Shown here: positions 1 to 7,626 of the stretch, in pieces
How positions within the stretch are numbered: the stretch's first letter is position 1
Layout: every line of letters begins with the position of its first letter
Source of the DNA: Treponema sp.
GTDB taxonomy: Bacteria; Spirochaetota; Spirochaetia; Treponematales; Breznakiellaceae
NCBI GenBank assembly: GCA_031259345.1
Contig: JAIRLQ010000380.1
Coordinates: forward strand, 1-15,659
Direction of reading: 5' to 3'
DNA length: 15,659 nucleotides
Notes under the pieces: generated by a model
What the model was told of the DNA's origin: nothing
Seen by the model: the letters and a program-made list of their open reading frames with translations, nothing else
Database searches by the model: none
Translations under genes and position numbers: made by a program

Positions 1-1046
1 CTCCGGGCAGCCTAAGCCTAAAATCACCCTGGATCTTTACATCAGGGGGTGTATTGTCCCCCGAAACCGCCCAAAAAACCAGCGATATTTTTGGTTTTTG
101 GCCCCTGGAAGTGTACGGCAGCACCGAGACTTCGGGGATAGCCTGGCGCCAGTCTAAAAACGGCATGGAATGGACGCCCTTTGATAACGCGGAGATATGG
201 AAAAATCCGGACGGGTGCCTGGTGATCCGCTCGCCCTATATCAAAGATCCGTCGGGGTTTGAAACTGCCGACCTTGTGGAAATTTTTGCCGATGGGCGCT
301 TTCTTTTAAAAGGGCGTATCGATTCGGTAGTTAAAATAGAAGAAAAGCGCGTTTCACTGACAGAGATAGAAAGCCGTTTGCTCGATTCAGGTTTGGCCGG
401 GGAAGCGTGCGTCATACCTATGGAAGACAAGCGGCAGTACCTTGCGGCAGCCCTGGTTTTAAATAAAAAGGGCAAAGATAGATTTGCCATGTATGAAAAA
501 CATGATATCAACAAGTATTTTCGCACTTATTTGGCTCAGTTTTTTGAGAATATCGCCCTTCCCAAAAAATGGCGTTATCCCGAAAGTCTGCCCCAGGATG
601 CCCAGGGTAAGAAAAAGCGGGACGAAATTCGCGCTCTTTTTGCCAAAGGAAGCAATAGGGAAGCCCTGGACCCTGAAGAAACCTGGGACATTCCCAAAAT
701 TACGGAAGAAAAAGTTATTGAAAAAACAGATAATTCCCTGCTTGTTTCATTTACCGTTCCGTCTGAAAGCCCGTATTTTGACGGGCATTTTCCTGAATTC
801 AAACTGCTTCCGGCTGCCGCTCAAATTGCGATAATTACAAATATGCTGTCCCGATATTTTGACGGCAGGTTTTTGGTCCGGGAAATCAAAAGGATAAAAT
901 TCCAGGATATGATACGCCCCGGCTCTTCCCTTGTTTTGAATTTTTCCTTTAAAAAAGAAACCGGGGCTTTGAATTTCAGTATTGCAGGGCAGGGCGGAAA
1001 GCCCGCGTATTCTTCCGGGACCTTTTTTCTTTCAGAGGAACCATGA
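1..1046 (+). CDS. Acyl-CoA/acyl-ACP synthetase fused to FabA/FabZ-like dehydratase domain (5' partial; ApeH-ApeI-like)
   Basis: The reading frame is open from base 3 to the TGA at 1044-1046, so the gene begins left of the window; the in-frame TTG at 54 is only an internal leucine in a GG-V-L-SPETA segment typical of AMP-binding enzymes. Visible adenylation landmarks are YGSTET (about 114-131), a GRIDSVVK hinge motif (about 315-338) and a C-terminal PQDAQGKKKR segment (about 592-621) that holds the likely catalytic lysine. From about base 720 a hotdog domain follows, with SPYFDGHFPE carrying a histidine at 786-788. Such ligases load an aryl starter on a carrier protein in APE pathways, and the hotdog part resembles the ApeI dehydratase subunit. 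It lacks the usual glutamate of the FabZ second motif (LLPAAAQIAI). It overlaps the next gene by ATGA. The family call is firm; the starter substrate is inferred. Confidence 0.88.
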   Translation, partial: PGSLSLKSPWIFTSGGVLSPETAQKTSDIFGFWPLEVYGSTETSGIAWRQSKNGMEWTPFDNAEIWKNPDGCLVIRSPYIKDPSGFETADLVEIFADGRFLLKGRIDSVVKIEEKRVSLTEIESRLLDSGLAGEACVIPMEDKRQYLAAALVLNKKGKDRFAMYEKHDINKYFRTYLAQFFENIALPKKWRYPESLPQDAQGKKKRDEIRALFAKGSNREALDPEETWDIPKITEEKVIEKTDNSLLVSFTVPSESPYFDGHFPEFKLLPAAAQIAIITNMLSRYFDGRFLVREIKRIKFQDMIRPGSSLVLNFSFKKETGALNFSIAGQGGKPAYSSGTFFLSEEP

Positions 1047-1831
1047 AGCCGGGCTTAACGCCCTTTAGGGCGGGACTGCTGATTCCGGTTTACAATCATG
1101 GAAAGACAGCTTTTTCCATAACCGGAACATTGTCTTCCCTGGGATTGCCCATTATTCTTGTAGACGACGGGAGCGGCAGCGAAACCAAAGCATATCTTGA
1201 AAAAGCCGCCGCTTTTCCCGGGGTGGTTCTATTAACCCTGGAAAAAAATACCGGTAAAGGCGGCGCGGTTATGGCGGGCATGGAAAAAGCGGGCCTTATG
1301 GGGCTGTCCCATGTTTTGCAGATAGATGCCGACGGTCAGCACGATATAGCCAAGGCCGCTTTTTTTCTTGAAGAGTCGCGCAAAGCCCCGGAACGGATTA
1401 TCTGCGGTTTTCCCCAATACAGCGGGGACGCACCCGGAAGCAGGCTGGCGGGGCGGAAGATTTCCAATTTTTGGGCTGCCGTAGAAACCCTTTCCGGGGA
1501 ATTGAACGATGTCTTATGCGGTTTTAGGGTGTATCCTGTTTTGAAAAGCCTTGAGGTAATTAAAAAAAACGCCCGGCGGCTTTTTCCAATGGATACCCGT
1601 ATGGGCTTTGATCCGGAAATCCTCGTGCGCCTGTACTGGGCAGGGGTGAGGCCCCTTTATTTTCCGGTAAGGGTACGGTATTTTCCGGACGGCATTTCTC
1701 ATTTCCACATGGTTAAAGACAATATACGCTTAAGCCTTATGTTTACCCGGCTCTTTTTTGGCATGGTTTTACGGTTTCCTGTTTTGATATGGTTCCGGGT
1801 AAAATACAGTAAAAGGCAAAAAGGAATGTAA
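1043..1831 (+). CDS. Family 2 glycosyltransferase (GT-A fold)
   Basis: A 262-residue cytoplasmic enzyme that would transfer a sugar from a nucleotide- or lipid-activated donor. The N-terminus has the GT2 pattern: LLIPVYNHG (12-20), VDDGS (40-44), NTGKGGAV (69-76) and the metal-binding DAD in QIDADGQHD (about 93-101), as in dolichyl-phosphate mannosyltransferase-like proteins. The C-terminal stretch after residue 225 (a run of hydrophobic residues around FFGMVLRF) is probably a membrane-associating helix. ATG at 1043 overlaps the upstream stop as ATGA and has AGAGGA just before it, so translation is likely coupled. GT2 genes are common in APE clusters, where they are thought to help build the lipid or sugar anchor; that role is inferred. 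Confidence 0.87.
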   Translation: MKPGLTPFRAGLLIPVYNHGKTAFSITGTLSSLGLPIILVDDGSGSETKAYLEKAAAFPGVVLLTLEKNTGKGGAVMAGMEKAGLMGLSHVLQIDADGQHDIAKAAFFLEESRKAPERIICGFPQYSGDAPGSRLAGRKISNFWAAVETLSGELNDVLCGFRVYPVLKSLEVIKKNARRLFPMDTRMGFDPEILVRLYWAGVRPLYFPVRVRYFPDGISHFHMVKDNIRLSLMFTRLFFGMVLRFPVLIWFRVKYSKRQKGM

Positions 1832-1834
1832 AAA

Positions 1835-2803
1835 ATGGAATCCCCGCCCAAAGACAATCTTCACTGGTCAAAAAGAAGGGAAAAAGCTTCGCGTTACGGC
1901 CCCATAAAACTGCTTTTAATTATTTTTAAATTTTTTCCGCTGATTATTTTAAAGCTTTTTGCTTTTCCTGTAGGTTTTTTCTATTTTATTTTTTCATCTT
2001 CCGCCAGAAATGACCCCGCCCGTTTTTTACAAAAGGCTTTGCCCAAAGGATCTTATAGGCCTTTTGGCTCCCCGTTAAAAACCATTATCTCTTTTTCTTT
2101 GGCTTTGGTAGAAAAAATGGAAGCCTGGGGCGGCAAATATCCCTTTAAAAAACTTCATTTTATGGAAGATGATATTACAGAATTAATAGACAGCCTTGAA
2201 AAAAAGAAAGGGGCGGTGCTCGTCTGTTCCCATTTGGGGAACGCGGAACTGCTTAGGGGGCTTGCAAACTTTAACCTTACCGGAGTGTCAAGAAATGTCC
2301 CGGTAACGGCACTGGTTGATTTTTCGGTAACCAAAAATTTTAACCGTATGCTGGAAGAACTTAACCCGGATTCAAAACTTCGCCTGGTAAGCGTCAATGA
2401 AATTACGCCGTCTACGGTGATTAGCCTTAAGGAGAAGCTTGCGCTGGGGGAACTCGTTGTTATTGCCGGCGACAGGACTTCGGCTTCTTCCCCTGACGCG
2501 GTTTTTATGCTTCCCTTTCTTGGCCGGGACGCGCCTTTTCCCCAGGGCGTGTTTATCCTCTCTTTGCTTTTGGAAGCGCCGGTATATACGGTTTTTGCCC
2601 TGCGCCGGGGGGATCTTTCCCTTAAAGGGGAATACGGTTTTTATGTGCATAAAAATGATATTGAGTTTAATTGTTCAAGACAGGAACGCAGGGCAGAGGC
2701 GCGTAAATTGGCGCTTTTTTTTGTGGAACGCCTTGAATACTACTGTAAAAAATATCCCCATCAGTGGTATAATTTTTACGATTTTTGGTCAAAAGGAACA
2801 TGA
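1835..2803 (+). CDS. LpxL/HtrB-like lysophospholipid acyltransferase
   Basis: A 322-residue inner-membrane acyltransferase. A hydrophobic segment at about residues 24-53 should anchor it. The catalytic HxxxxE motif is seen as SHLGNAEL (H133, E138), matching the HFGNWE-type motif of LpxL/LpxM lipid A acyltransferases. A second block near residues 206-220 (VVIAGDRTS) matches the family's conserved GDR region. Start ATG at 1835 lies 3 bases after the glycosyltransferase stop and has AAGGA at 1821-1825. In an APE cluster it probably joins the polyene acyl chain, or a fatty acid, to the glycolipid anchor rather than making lipid A; the acceptor cannot be read from sequence. Confidence 0.85.
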   Translation: MESPPKDNLHWSKRREKASRYGPIKLLLIIFKFFPLIILKLFAFPVGFFYFIFSSSARNDPARFLQKALPKGSYRPFGSPLKTIISFSLALVEKMEAWGGKYPFKKLHFMEDDITELIDSLEKKKGAVLVCSHLGNAELLRGLANFNLTGVSRNVPVTALVDFSVTKNFNRMLEELNPDSKLRLVSVNEITPSTVISLKEKLALGELVVIAGDRTSASSPDAVFMLPFLGRDAPFPQGVFILSLLLEAPVYTVFALRRGDLSLKGEYGFYVHKNDIEFNCSRQERRAEARKLALFFVERLEYYCKKYPHQWYNFYDFWSKGT

Positions 2804-3264
2804 TGCAAAAGGATTTAAACGGACCGTACAATATCTGGGTAGATGCGGAATTCAACGTTGAATTTTTTGATCTTGATCCCATGCAGGTAGTATGGCACGG
2901 GAATTATATTAATTACTTTGAAATAGGCCGCCGCCGGCTTCTGGAAAAAATCGGTTTTAGCTACCTGGAAATGGAAAAAGCGGGCTTTACGTTTCCTGTA
3001 ATTGAAGTTTCCGTTAAATATCTGCGCCCCCTTAAATTCGGAGAATCCGCCATAGTAAAGGCTGTGCTGGAAGAGTACGAAAACCGCCTTAAAATAAAAT
3101 ACGAAATCCGCAATTCAAAAACCGGCGCCATTGTTACAAAAGGCGTAAGTACCCAAATGGCCTTTGATATTAAAGCCGGTGAATCGTGTTTTGTGTGTCC
3201 CCCGGGGTTTACGGACAAAGTAGAAGATTTAATTAGAAAAACCGGCCTGGAGCCCCCGATATGA
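2803..3264 (+). CDS. 4-hydroxybenzoyl-CoA thioesterase family acyl thioesterase (YbgC-like)
   Basis: A single hotdog domain of about 153 residues that should hydrolyse an acyl-CoA or acyl-ACP thioester. The signature FFDLDPMQVVWHGNYINY sits at residues 21-38, with D25 at the position of the catalytic aspartate in the 4HBT family. I place the start at ATG 2803, five bases after AAGGA (2793-2797). An ATG at 2800 and a TTG at 2785 are in frame, but the SD spacing is too short or absent. The gene overlaps the upstream TGA and is followed by an ATGA overlap with the next gene. A 4HBT thioesterase is usual in APE clusters; chain release or editing of stalled carrier proteins is the inferred job. 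Confidence 0.88.
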   Translation: MQKDLNGPYNIWVDAEFNVEFFDLDPMQVVWHGNYINYFEIGRRRLLEKIGFSYLEMEKAGFTFPVIEVSVKYLRPLKFGESAIVKAVLEEYENRLKIKYEIRNSKTGAIVTKGVSTQMAFDIKAGESCFVCPPGFTDKVEDLIRKTGLEPPI

Positions 3265-3926
3265 AAAAGGGCGGGGTTTTTGCGCTGTGTATGGTTTTTC
3301 ATGCCGTCCTTCTTTTTGGTGCCGAAAATGGAATTGAGGATATTTTTCAATACCCCCTGCGGGACGAAAGCAAAAACCGCTTTCTGGAACTTTGTTCCCG
3401 CCTTTCGGAGCATCCTGTTATAAAGGGTTCTTTTGAACAAAAAAAAACACTTTCAAAACTTAACCGTTCCCTTGTTTCACGGGGGAATTTTATTATAGAT
3501 GCGGAAAACGGCATGGTTTGGGATACTTTAAAACCCTTTCCGTCAACCATGGCGGTGGGTAAAGATTTTATGGTTCAGTTCCGTCCGGGAAGGCCAAAAA
3601 CGGTTCTTGACGCCAGGGGAAACGAAACCTTTTTAAGGCTTGCGGAGCTAATCAGCGCGGTTTTTACCGGCAAGCCGGAGACGCTTCTTAAAAACTTTAA
3701 AGTCTATTTTCTGGAACTCAATGGCGCCTGGCATATAGGGCTTTTGCCCCTGGACGCTTCCGTTTCGATATTTGCTTCAAGCATAGTAATGAAAGGCGAA
3801 AAGGTTTTAGAAAGTATTTATATGCGCGAACAATCCGGGGATTCAATAGAATACAGCCTTTTTGATCATTATTTCCCTCCTGCCTTAACCGATGATGAAA
3901 AAACATATTTTTCGCTTAACCAATAG
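3261..3926 (+). CDS. LolA-like periplasmic (outer membrane lipid/lipoprotein carrier) protein
   Basis: A 221-residue exported protein. Residues 1-21 form a signal peptide (KK, then a hydrophobic core, then FGA|EN as likely cleavage site). The mature part shows the LolA-family pattern: a helix followed by GSFEQKKTLSKLN, SRGNFIID, GMVWDTLKPFPSTM and a later acidic/hydrophobic strand series. LolA moves lipoproteins across the periplasm; LolA-like proteins in APE clusters are thought to accept the lipid-linked polyene instead. It lies directly before the MMPL exporter, with which it probably works. ATG overlaps the thioesterase stop (ATGA). Similarity to LolA is by pattern only, so substrate is inferred. 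Confidence 0.78.
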   Translation: MKKGGVFALCMVFHAVLLFGAENGIEDIFQYPLRDESKNRFLELCSRLSEHPVIKGSFEQKKTLSKLNRSLVSRGNFIIDAENGMVWDTLKPFPSTMAVGKDFMVQFRPGRPKTVLDARGNETFLRLAELISAVFTGKPETLLKNFKVYFLELNGAWHIGLLPLDASVSIFASSIVMKGEKVLESIYMREQSGDSIEYSLFDHYFPPALTDDEKTYFSLNQ

Positions 3927-6411
3927 GGCTTGTTTCAAGTTCAAAAAATCCTTTCCGCCCCGGCTTTGGGTGTTTTTTCATGGAGCGGTGTTTGGCGCGT
4001 TTGTTATTTCGCTGTTTCTAATTGGCCCTGTCGGTTTTAATGCCAATCTTCTTGATATAATTCCCGGTTCAAACAGCGCCAAATCCGCAGAGGAAGCGGA
4101 CAGGATTCTCGTTTCCGGAACCTCAAGGCAAATATTCATTCTTGCGTCCTCAGACAATTTTGATAATGCCAAAAATGGCGCCGTACAATTATACGAAGCG
4201 TTATCACCCTCCAAAAGCTTTGAAAGCCTTAATCTTTATATGGATGCCAATGTTATAACCCCGTTAATGGATTTCTTTTACCGGTACCGCTTTGTTTTGC
4301 AGGACGAAAAAACAAGAGAGCTTTTAAACGCAAATCAAGGGGATATAATAGCCCAGGATGCCCTTCAATTGGCATACGGCCCGTTTAACTTTATTCCCCT
4401 GGATAATATTGAAACAGACCCCTTTTTGCTGAGTCAAAGAATAACAATGAACTATCTTTCATCTTCTTTGCCCGGTTCCGGAAGCTTGTCGATGCGGGAC
4501 GCTGTTCTGACCGCGCAAGTTGACGGCGCTTTTTATGTCCTTATTCGGGGGCGTCTTTCTCCGGAAGGGGCGTCAATAACAAACAAAAAGAGCGGCATAA
4601 AGGAAATATACGATGCGGTTTTGGAAATAAAAAAAAGTTCCGGCGGGGCGGAATTTTTTTATTCAGGCGTGCCTTTTCACAGTTATGAAAGTTCGTCAAA
4701 TGCCCAAAGGGAAATATCTATAATTAGTTCCATTGCCCTGATACTGATTTTGTTTTTGTTTTTGTTTATTTTTCGCGCCCCCTTGCCTGTTATTTCTTCC
4801 CTGCTTGCCTCGCTGCTGTCTATAAGTTTTGGCGCGGCTTTGGCTTTGTTGGTTTTTAGGGAAATACATATCATTACTTTGGTTTTTGGAACTACCTTGA
4901 TAGGGACCTGTGTTGATTATTCAATTCATTATTATATTCAATGGAAAGGAAACGGGCATTTAAAATCGGGCGGCGAAATCAGAAGGCATATTCTTAAAAG
5001 CCTTTGTTTAAGCTTTGTATCCACAGAGCTGTGTTTTGTTTTATTTCTTTTTGCCCCCTTTGCTATTTTAAAACAATTTGCTGTTTTTTCAATGGCGGGT
5101 CTTTTAAGTACTTTTTTAACAGTCCTTTGCATATTTCCGCTTTTTCCTGTCCCTTCCGGCATAAGAAAGCTCCCTTTCCGTAAAACCGGACAAGAACAAC
5201 ATGCCCCGTCCGTTTGCGGCGGGGTTGTTGACTCTGTTGTAAAAGTTCTGCTTCCCCTAAAAAACGGAATTCTTGTAATTCTGGCGCTGGTTTTTGGAAC
5301 CGTTATTATTGTCAATAAAAATAATATCAAAATAAAAAATTCCCTTTCCAGCCTTTATACTATGTCCGGCGAATTGCAAATGTCGGAAATTAAAAGCGCA
5401 AAGGTGCTTAATCATGGTTCAAAAGGTTATTATTATATTGTTTCGGGCAAATCCCCGGATGAAACCCTAAAAAACGAAAAAATATTGATTTCAAGGCTTA
5501 AGGAAGAAATTAAAAAAGAAAATCTTGGTTCTTTTTTAAGCGTTTCTGATTTTATACCGCCAAATAATATACAGGAAGAATCTTATTCCGCCCTTGCATC
5601 TCTTCTTCCTTTGGCGGAGGAACAGTATTATAACCTGGGGTTTCAGGCGGAATACGCGGAATATGCCGGGGAATATAAAAGTGAATATGCCGGATACAAA
5701 GGGACATATCTAAGCCCGGAAGATGATTTGCCGGCCTTTTTACGGGATGTTATTTCCAATCTGTGGATTGGAGAGTCAAATGGAACATACTATTCCTGCG
5801 TTATGCCCCTTAACCCTAAAAATGAAGAAATATTCAAATCCATAGCCAATGAATACGATTTTATTTTTTTTATAAATAAGACTGTGGATATAAGCCTTGA
5901 ACTTGATAAATTATGTGAAATAATGTTCCAACTTTTTTTAATTGCTTTTATTGCTGTTACCCTGCTTTTATTGATATTTTATCCGCTAAAGGATCTAATC
6001 CAGATATGCCTTGTTCCCCTGTTTATGGTTTCTTCGGTTATTGCTTTGTTTTCTGCCAAAGCCATTCCTTTGGGTTTCTTTTCCGTTACCGCCCTTGTTA
6101 TGCTTTTTGGTTTGGGCATGGATTATATAATTTATATAAAAGGAAAAAAGAGGGGTAACTCCGCCGGGGCCAATGGCCAAAGTTTTCCTTTAGACATGAA
6201 ACTGACCAGGCTTGGGGTTTTTCTTTCTTTTGCTACCACAGCCCTTTCTTTTGGCGCTTTGGCGTTAAGCGGCTTTGCACCGGTTCAAATATTCGGCATG
6301 ACGGTCTTTACCGGACTTTTTGCGTCCTTTATTACCGCTATGCTTTTAAGCCTGCCTTCTTCCCCCAAAAAGCTGAAACAGGGCGATCCCGGCGGGTCTT
6401 CTCCTTCATAG
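3892..6411 (+). CDS. MMPL/RND-superfamily lipid exporter
   Basis: An 839-residue integral inner-membrane transporter with the two-fold RND layout: one membrane helix (about 24-46), a large periplasmic loop, a cluster of helices (about 275-425), a helix near 460-478, a second periplasmic loop, and a last helix cluster (about 680-820). The helix-4-type motifs GTTLIGTCVDYSIHYY (D342) and LFGLGMDYIIYI (D744) carry the aspartates expected for proton coupling. MMPL proteins export large lipids; this one would export the lipid-linked polyene to the LolA-like partner. The start overlaps that gene by 35 bases; ATG 3892 and ATG 3895 are equally possible and no good SD is seen. A tyrosine-rich repeat lies in the second periplasmic loop (587-606). 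The 3' end is antisense to the next gene. Confidence 0.9.
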   Translation: MMKKHIFRLTNRACFKFKKSFPPRLWVFFHGAVFGAFVISLFLIGPVGFNANLLDIIPGSNSAKSAEEADRILVSGTSRQIFILASSDNFDNAKNGAVQLYEALSPSKSFESLNLYMDANVITPLMDFFYRYRFVLQDEKTRELLNANQGDIIAQDALQLAYGPFNFIPLDNIETDPFLLSQRITMNYLSSSLPGSGSLSMRDAVLTAQVDGAFYVLIRGRLSPEGASITNKKSGIKEIYDAVLEIKKSSGGAEFFYSGVPFHSYESSSNAQREISIISSIALILILFLFLFIFRAPLPVISSLLASLLSISFGAALALLVFREIHIITLVFGTTLIGTCVDYSIHYYIQWKGNGHLKSGGEIRRHILKSLCLSFVSTELCFVLFLFAPFAILKQFAVFSMAGLLSTFLTVLCIFPLFPVPSGIRKLPFRKTGQEQHAPSVCGGVVDSVVKVLLPLKNGILVILALVFGTVIIVNKNNIKIKNSLSSLYTMSGELQMSEIKSAKVLNHGSKGYYYIVSGKSPDETLKNEKILISRLKEEIKKENLGSFLSVSDFIPPNNIQEESYSALASLLPLAEEQYYNLGFQAEYAEYAGEYKSEYAGYKGTYLSPEDDLPAFLRDVISNLWIGESNGTYYSCVMPLNPKNEEIFKSIANEYDFIFFINKTVDISLELDKLCEIMFQLFLIAFIAVTLLLLIFYPLKDLIQICLVPLFMVSSVIALFSAKAIPLGFFSVTALVMLFGLGMDYIIYIKGKKRGNSAGANGQSFPLDMKLTRLGVFLSFATTALSFGALALSGFAPVQIFGMTVFTGLFASFITAMLLSLPSSPKKLKQGDPGGSSPS
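5650..5709 (+). repeat. Degenerate Glu-Tyr-Ala repeat within exporter loop
   Basis: Codons for residues 587-606 of the exporter read as loose copies of E-Y-A/K-x: EYAEYAGEYKSEYAGYKGTY, with seven tyrosines in twenty residues. The DNA copies (gaatacgcg, gaatatgcc, gaatataaa, gaatatgcc) differ in the third base, so the pattern is kept at protein level or is an old tandem duplication. It lies in the predicted second periplasmic loop. Confidence 0.7.
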
Positions 6412-6992
6412 GCAGCCGCGAAATAATAACGGCTTTCCCCAAATTCAAGCTCGTAAAGGTAGAAAACAACGGGAACGGGATTGTTAATTCTTAAGCAAAA
6501 AAACCAGTCATTGTTTTTTTCATCAAATGAAACAAATGAGGGAGTTTTATCGATTTCTCCTATGGTTAATCCCCGCAATTTTAGATAGGACTCTTTTAAA
6601 ACCCAAATTTGATAAAATTTCTCAGCTTTGTTATGGCTGGGCGGGGAATGTACATACGACGCCTCTTCGGGGGAAAAGAATTTTTCGGCAATTCCGTCAA
6701 AATTACGCCCCTCTTTGTATTGCTCCAAATCACAGGCCGTACAGGGAAATTGTCCGTTTGTCTTTTTTACAAAAGTAGCCATTGCCGCTTTGCCCGAATG
6801 GCTTATGTTAAAATCCGAAAAGCCGTCTTTTAAAAAAGGCCTGCCGTTTTTCCCCGCTGCCAGTTCATCTTCTTCAATAGGCCGCCCCATGAAGCCTTTT
6901 AAAAGTTTAAAGCCCTCTTTGTGGAGCGCCGTGCGGGACGGCCTTTTTATCATATTTGACATAAAAGATATTCCTGTATACAATGTTGCCAT
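6285..6992 (-). CDS. Sfp-type 4'-phosphopantetheinyl transferase
   Basis: A 235-residue enzyme that would move phosphopantetheine from CoA to the serine of an acyl carrier protein. It shows the family motifs in order: NISHSGK (62-68), CDLEQ with metal-binding D88 and E90, FFSPEE (105-110), and WVLKESYLKLRG (130-141) with the K-E pair. It is the only reverse gene among the forward operon genes and its last 127 bases run antisense to the exporter 3' end. Start ATG 6992 keeps the MATLYTGISF strand expected at the N-terminus but lacks a clear SD; ATG at 6962 has AGGA nine bases upstream and is the alternative. The likely clients are the APE carrier proteins, which are not in the window. Confidence 0.9.
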   Translation of the reverse strand: MATLYTGISFMSNMIKRPSRTALHKEGFKLLKGFMGRPIEEDELAAGKNGRPFLKDGFSDFNISHSGKAAMATFVKKTNGQFPCTACDLEQYKEGRNFDGIAEKFFSPEEASYVHSPPSHNKAEKFYQIWVLKESYLKLRGLTIGEIDKTPSFVSFDEKNNDWFFCLRINNPVPVVFYLYELEFGESRYYFAAAYEGEDPPGSPCFSFLGEEGRLKSIAVIKDAKSPVKTVMPNI

Positions 6993-7012
6993 AACAGGTT
7001 TTTCAGTATAGT
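6986..7012 (+). promoter_or_regulatory. Candidate promoter for the lipoprotein-ketosynthase operon
   Basis: TTGCCA (6986-6991) and TATAGT (7007-7012) resemble -35 and -10 boxes, but the spacer is 15 bases, shorter than ideal. They lie in the 40-base gap between the divergent phosphopantetheinyl transferase and lipoprotein starts. On the other strand TATACT overlaps the same bases, so both directions may fire from here. A TTAATTAA palindrome sits at 7012-7019. Weak call, by eye only. Confidence 0.25.
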
Positions 7013-7032
7013 TAATTAAGTGTCAGGGTGCA

Positions 7033-7626
7033 ATGAGGTATAGTAAGAGCCGTTTTATTTTGTTGCTTTTTATGCCAGCTTTGGTTTTATCATGCGCTTC
7101 CCGGGGCGGTAATAAAAAAGCTCCTTCAACGGCCCCGGGCCAGGTATACCTGACGGATATATGCAAATACACCCTGTTGCCGCCCCTTTATCACGGAAAC
7201 GCTTTGGATATGGCCCAGCAGATTTCCGCTTCCTATAAAGGCAGTGATTTCCTTCTGGATGCCTGGGTTAAATCCGATAAAAATGAAATTTTCATTTCTT
7301 TATTCAATAGTTTTGGTTCAAACATGGGTGAATTAATTTACCGGGAAGATGAAATATATTTTTCATCTCCTGTGTTTCCGTCGTCCCTAAAAAGCGAATA
7401 TATAATTGCGGATTTTCAGCTTTGCTTTTATGATCCCGTTATGGTAGGAAAAGCCCTGGAAGAATCCGGACTTTCCCTGGAACTGTCCGCAGGCGGGGAA
7501 AACACCGAAATTAGGCGGGTTTTTTATAAAAAGAATAAAATTATCGAAATATGCAAGAAAGACGGCCGGATAAGTTACGCCAATTTTTTACGGGACTATT
7601 CCTATACGATTGACGGGGCATTTTAA
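7033..7626 (+). CDS. Outer membrane-type lipoprotein of the APE cluster (possibly DUF3261)
   Basis: A 197-residue lipoprotein. Basic residues, a hydrophobic core and LVLSC (C21, codon 7093-7095) make a type II signal; leucine at -2 is unusual for an E. coli-type lipobox and fits the looser spirochaetal form. The mature part has no motif I can name; it appears beta-rich (for example SDFLLDAWVKSD, FISLFNSFGSNMGELIYRED), the look of a LolB-like fold that binds acyl chains. A DUF3261 lipoprotein is a standard member of APE clusters at this place before the first ketosynthase, so I suggest that family by context. Its stop overlaps the next start as TAATG. A role as outer-membrane acceptor for the exported pigment lipid is inferred. 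Confidence 0.72.
   Translation: MRYSKSRFILLLFMPALVLSCASRGGNKKAPSTAPGQVYLTDICKYTLLPPLYHGNALDMAQQISASYKGSDFLLDAWVKSDKNEIFISLFNSFGSNMGELIYREDEIYFSSPVFPSSLKSEYIIADFQLCFYDPVMVGKALEESGLSLELSAGGENTEIRRVFYKKNKIIEICKKDGRISYANFLRDYSYTIDGAF

Noticed and set aside
54..56. TTG as start of the first gene
   Set aside because: The frame is open upstream to the window edge and the preceding codons encode a normal adenylation-domain stretch (TSGGV), so the gene is cut by the window.
2961..3440. 159-codon reverse open frame
   Set aside because: Antisense to the thioesterase and LolA-like genes; no recognisable motif and poor residue composition for a protein.
3892..3926. Frameshift between LolA-like gene and exporter
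   Set aside because: The 35-base overlap could hint at it, but both proteins have complete, distinct N- and C-terminal features, including a signal peptide on one and a first membrane helix on the other.
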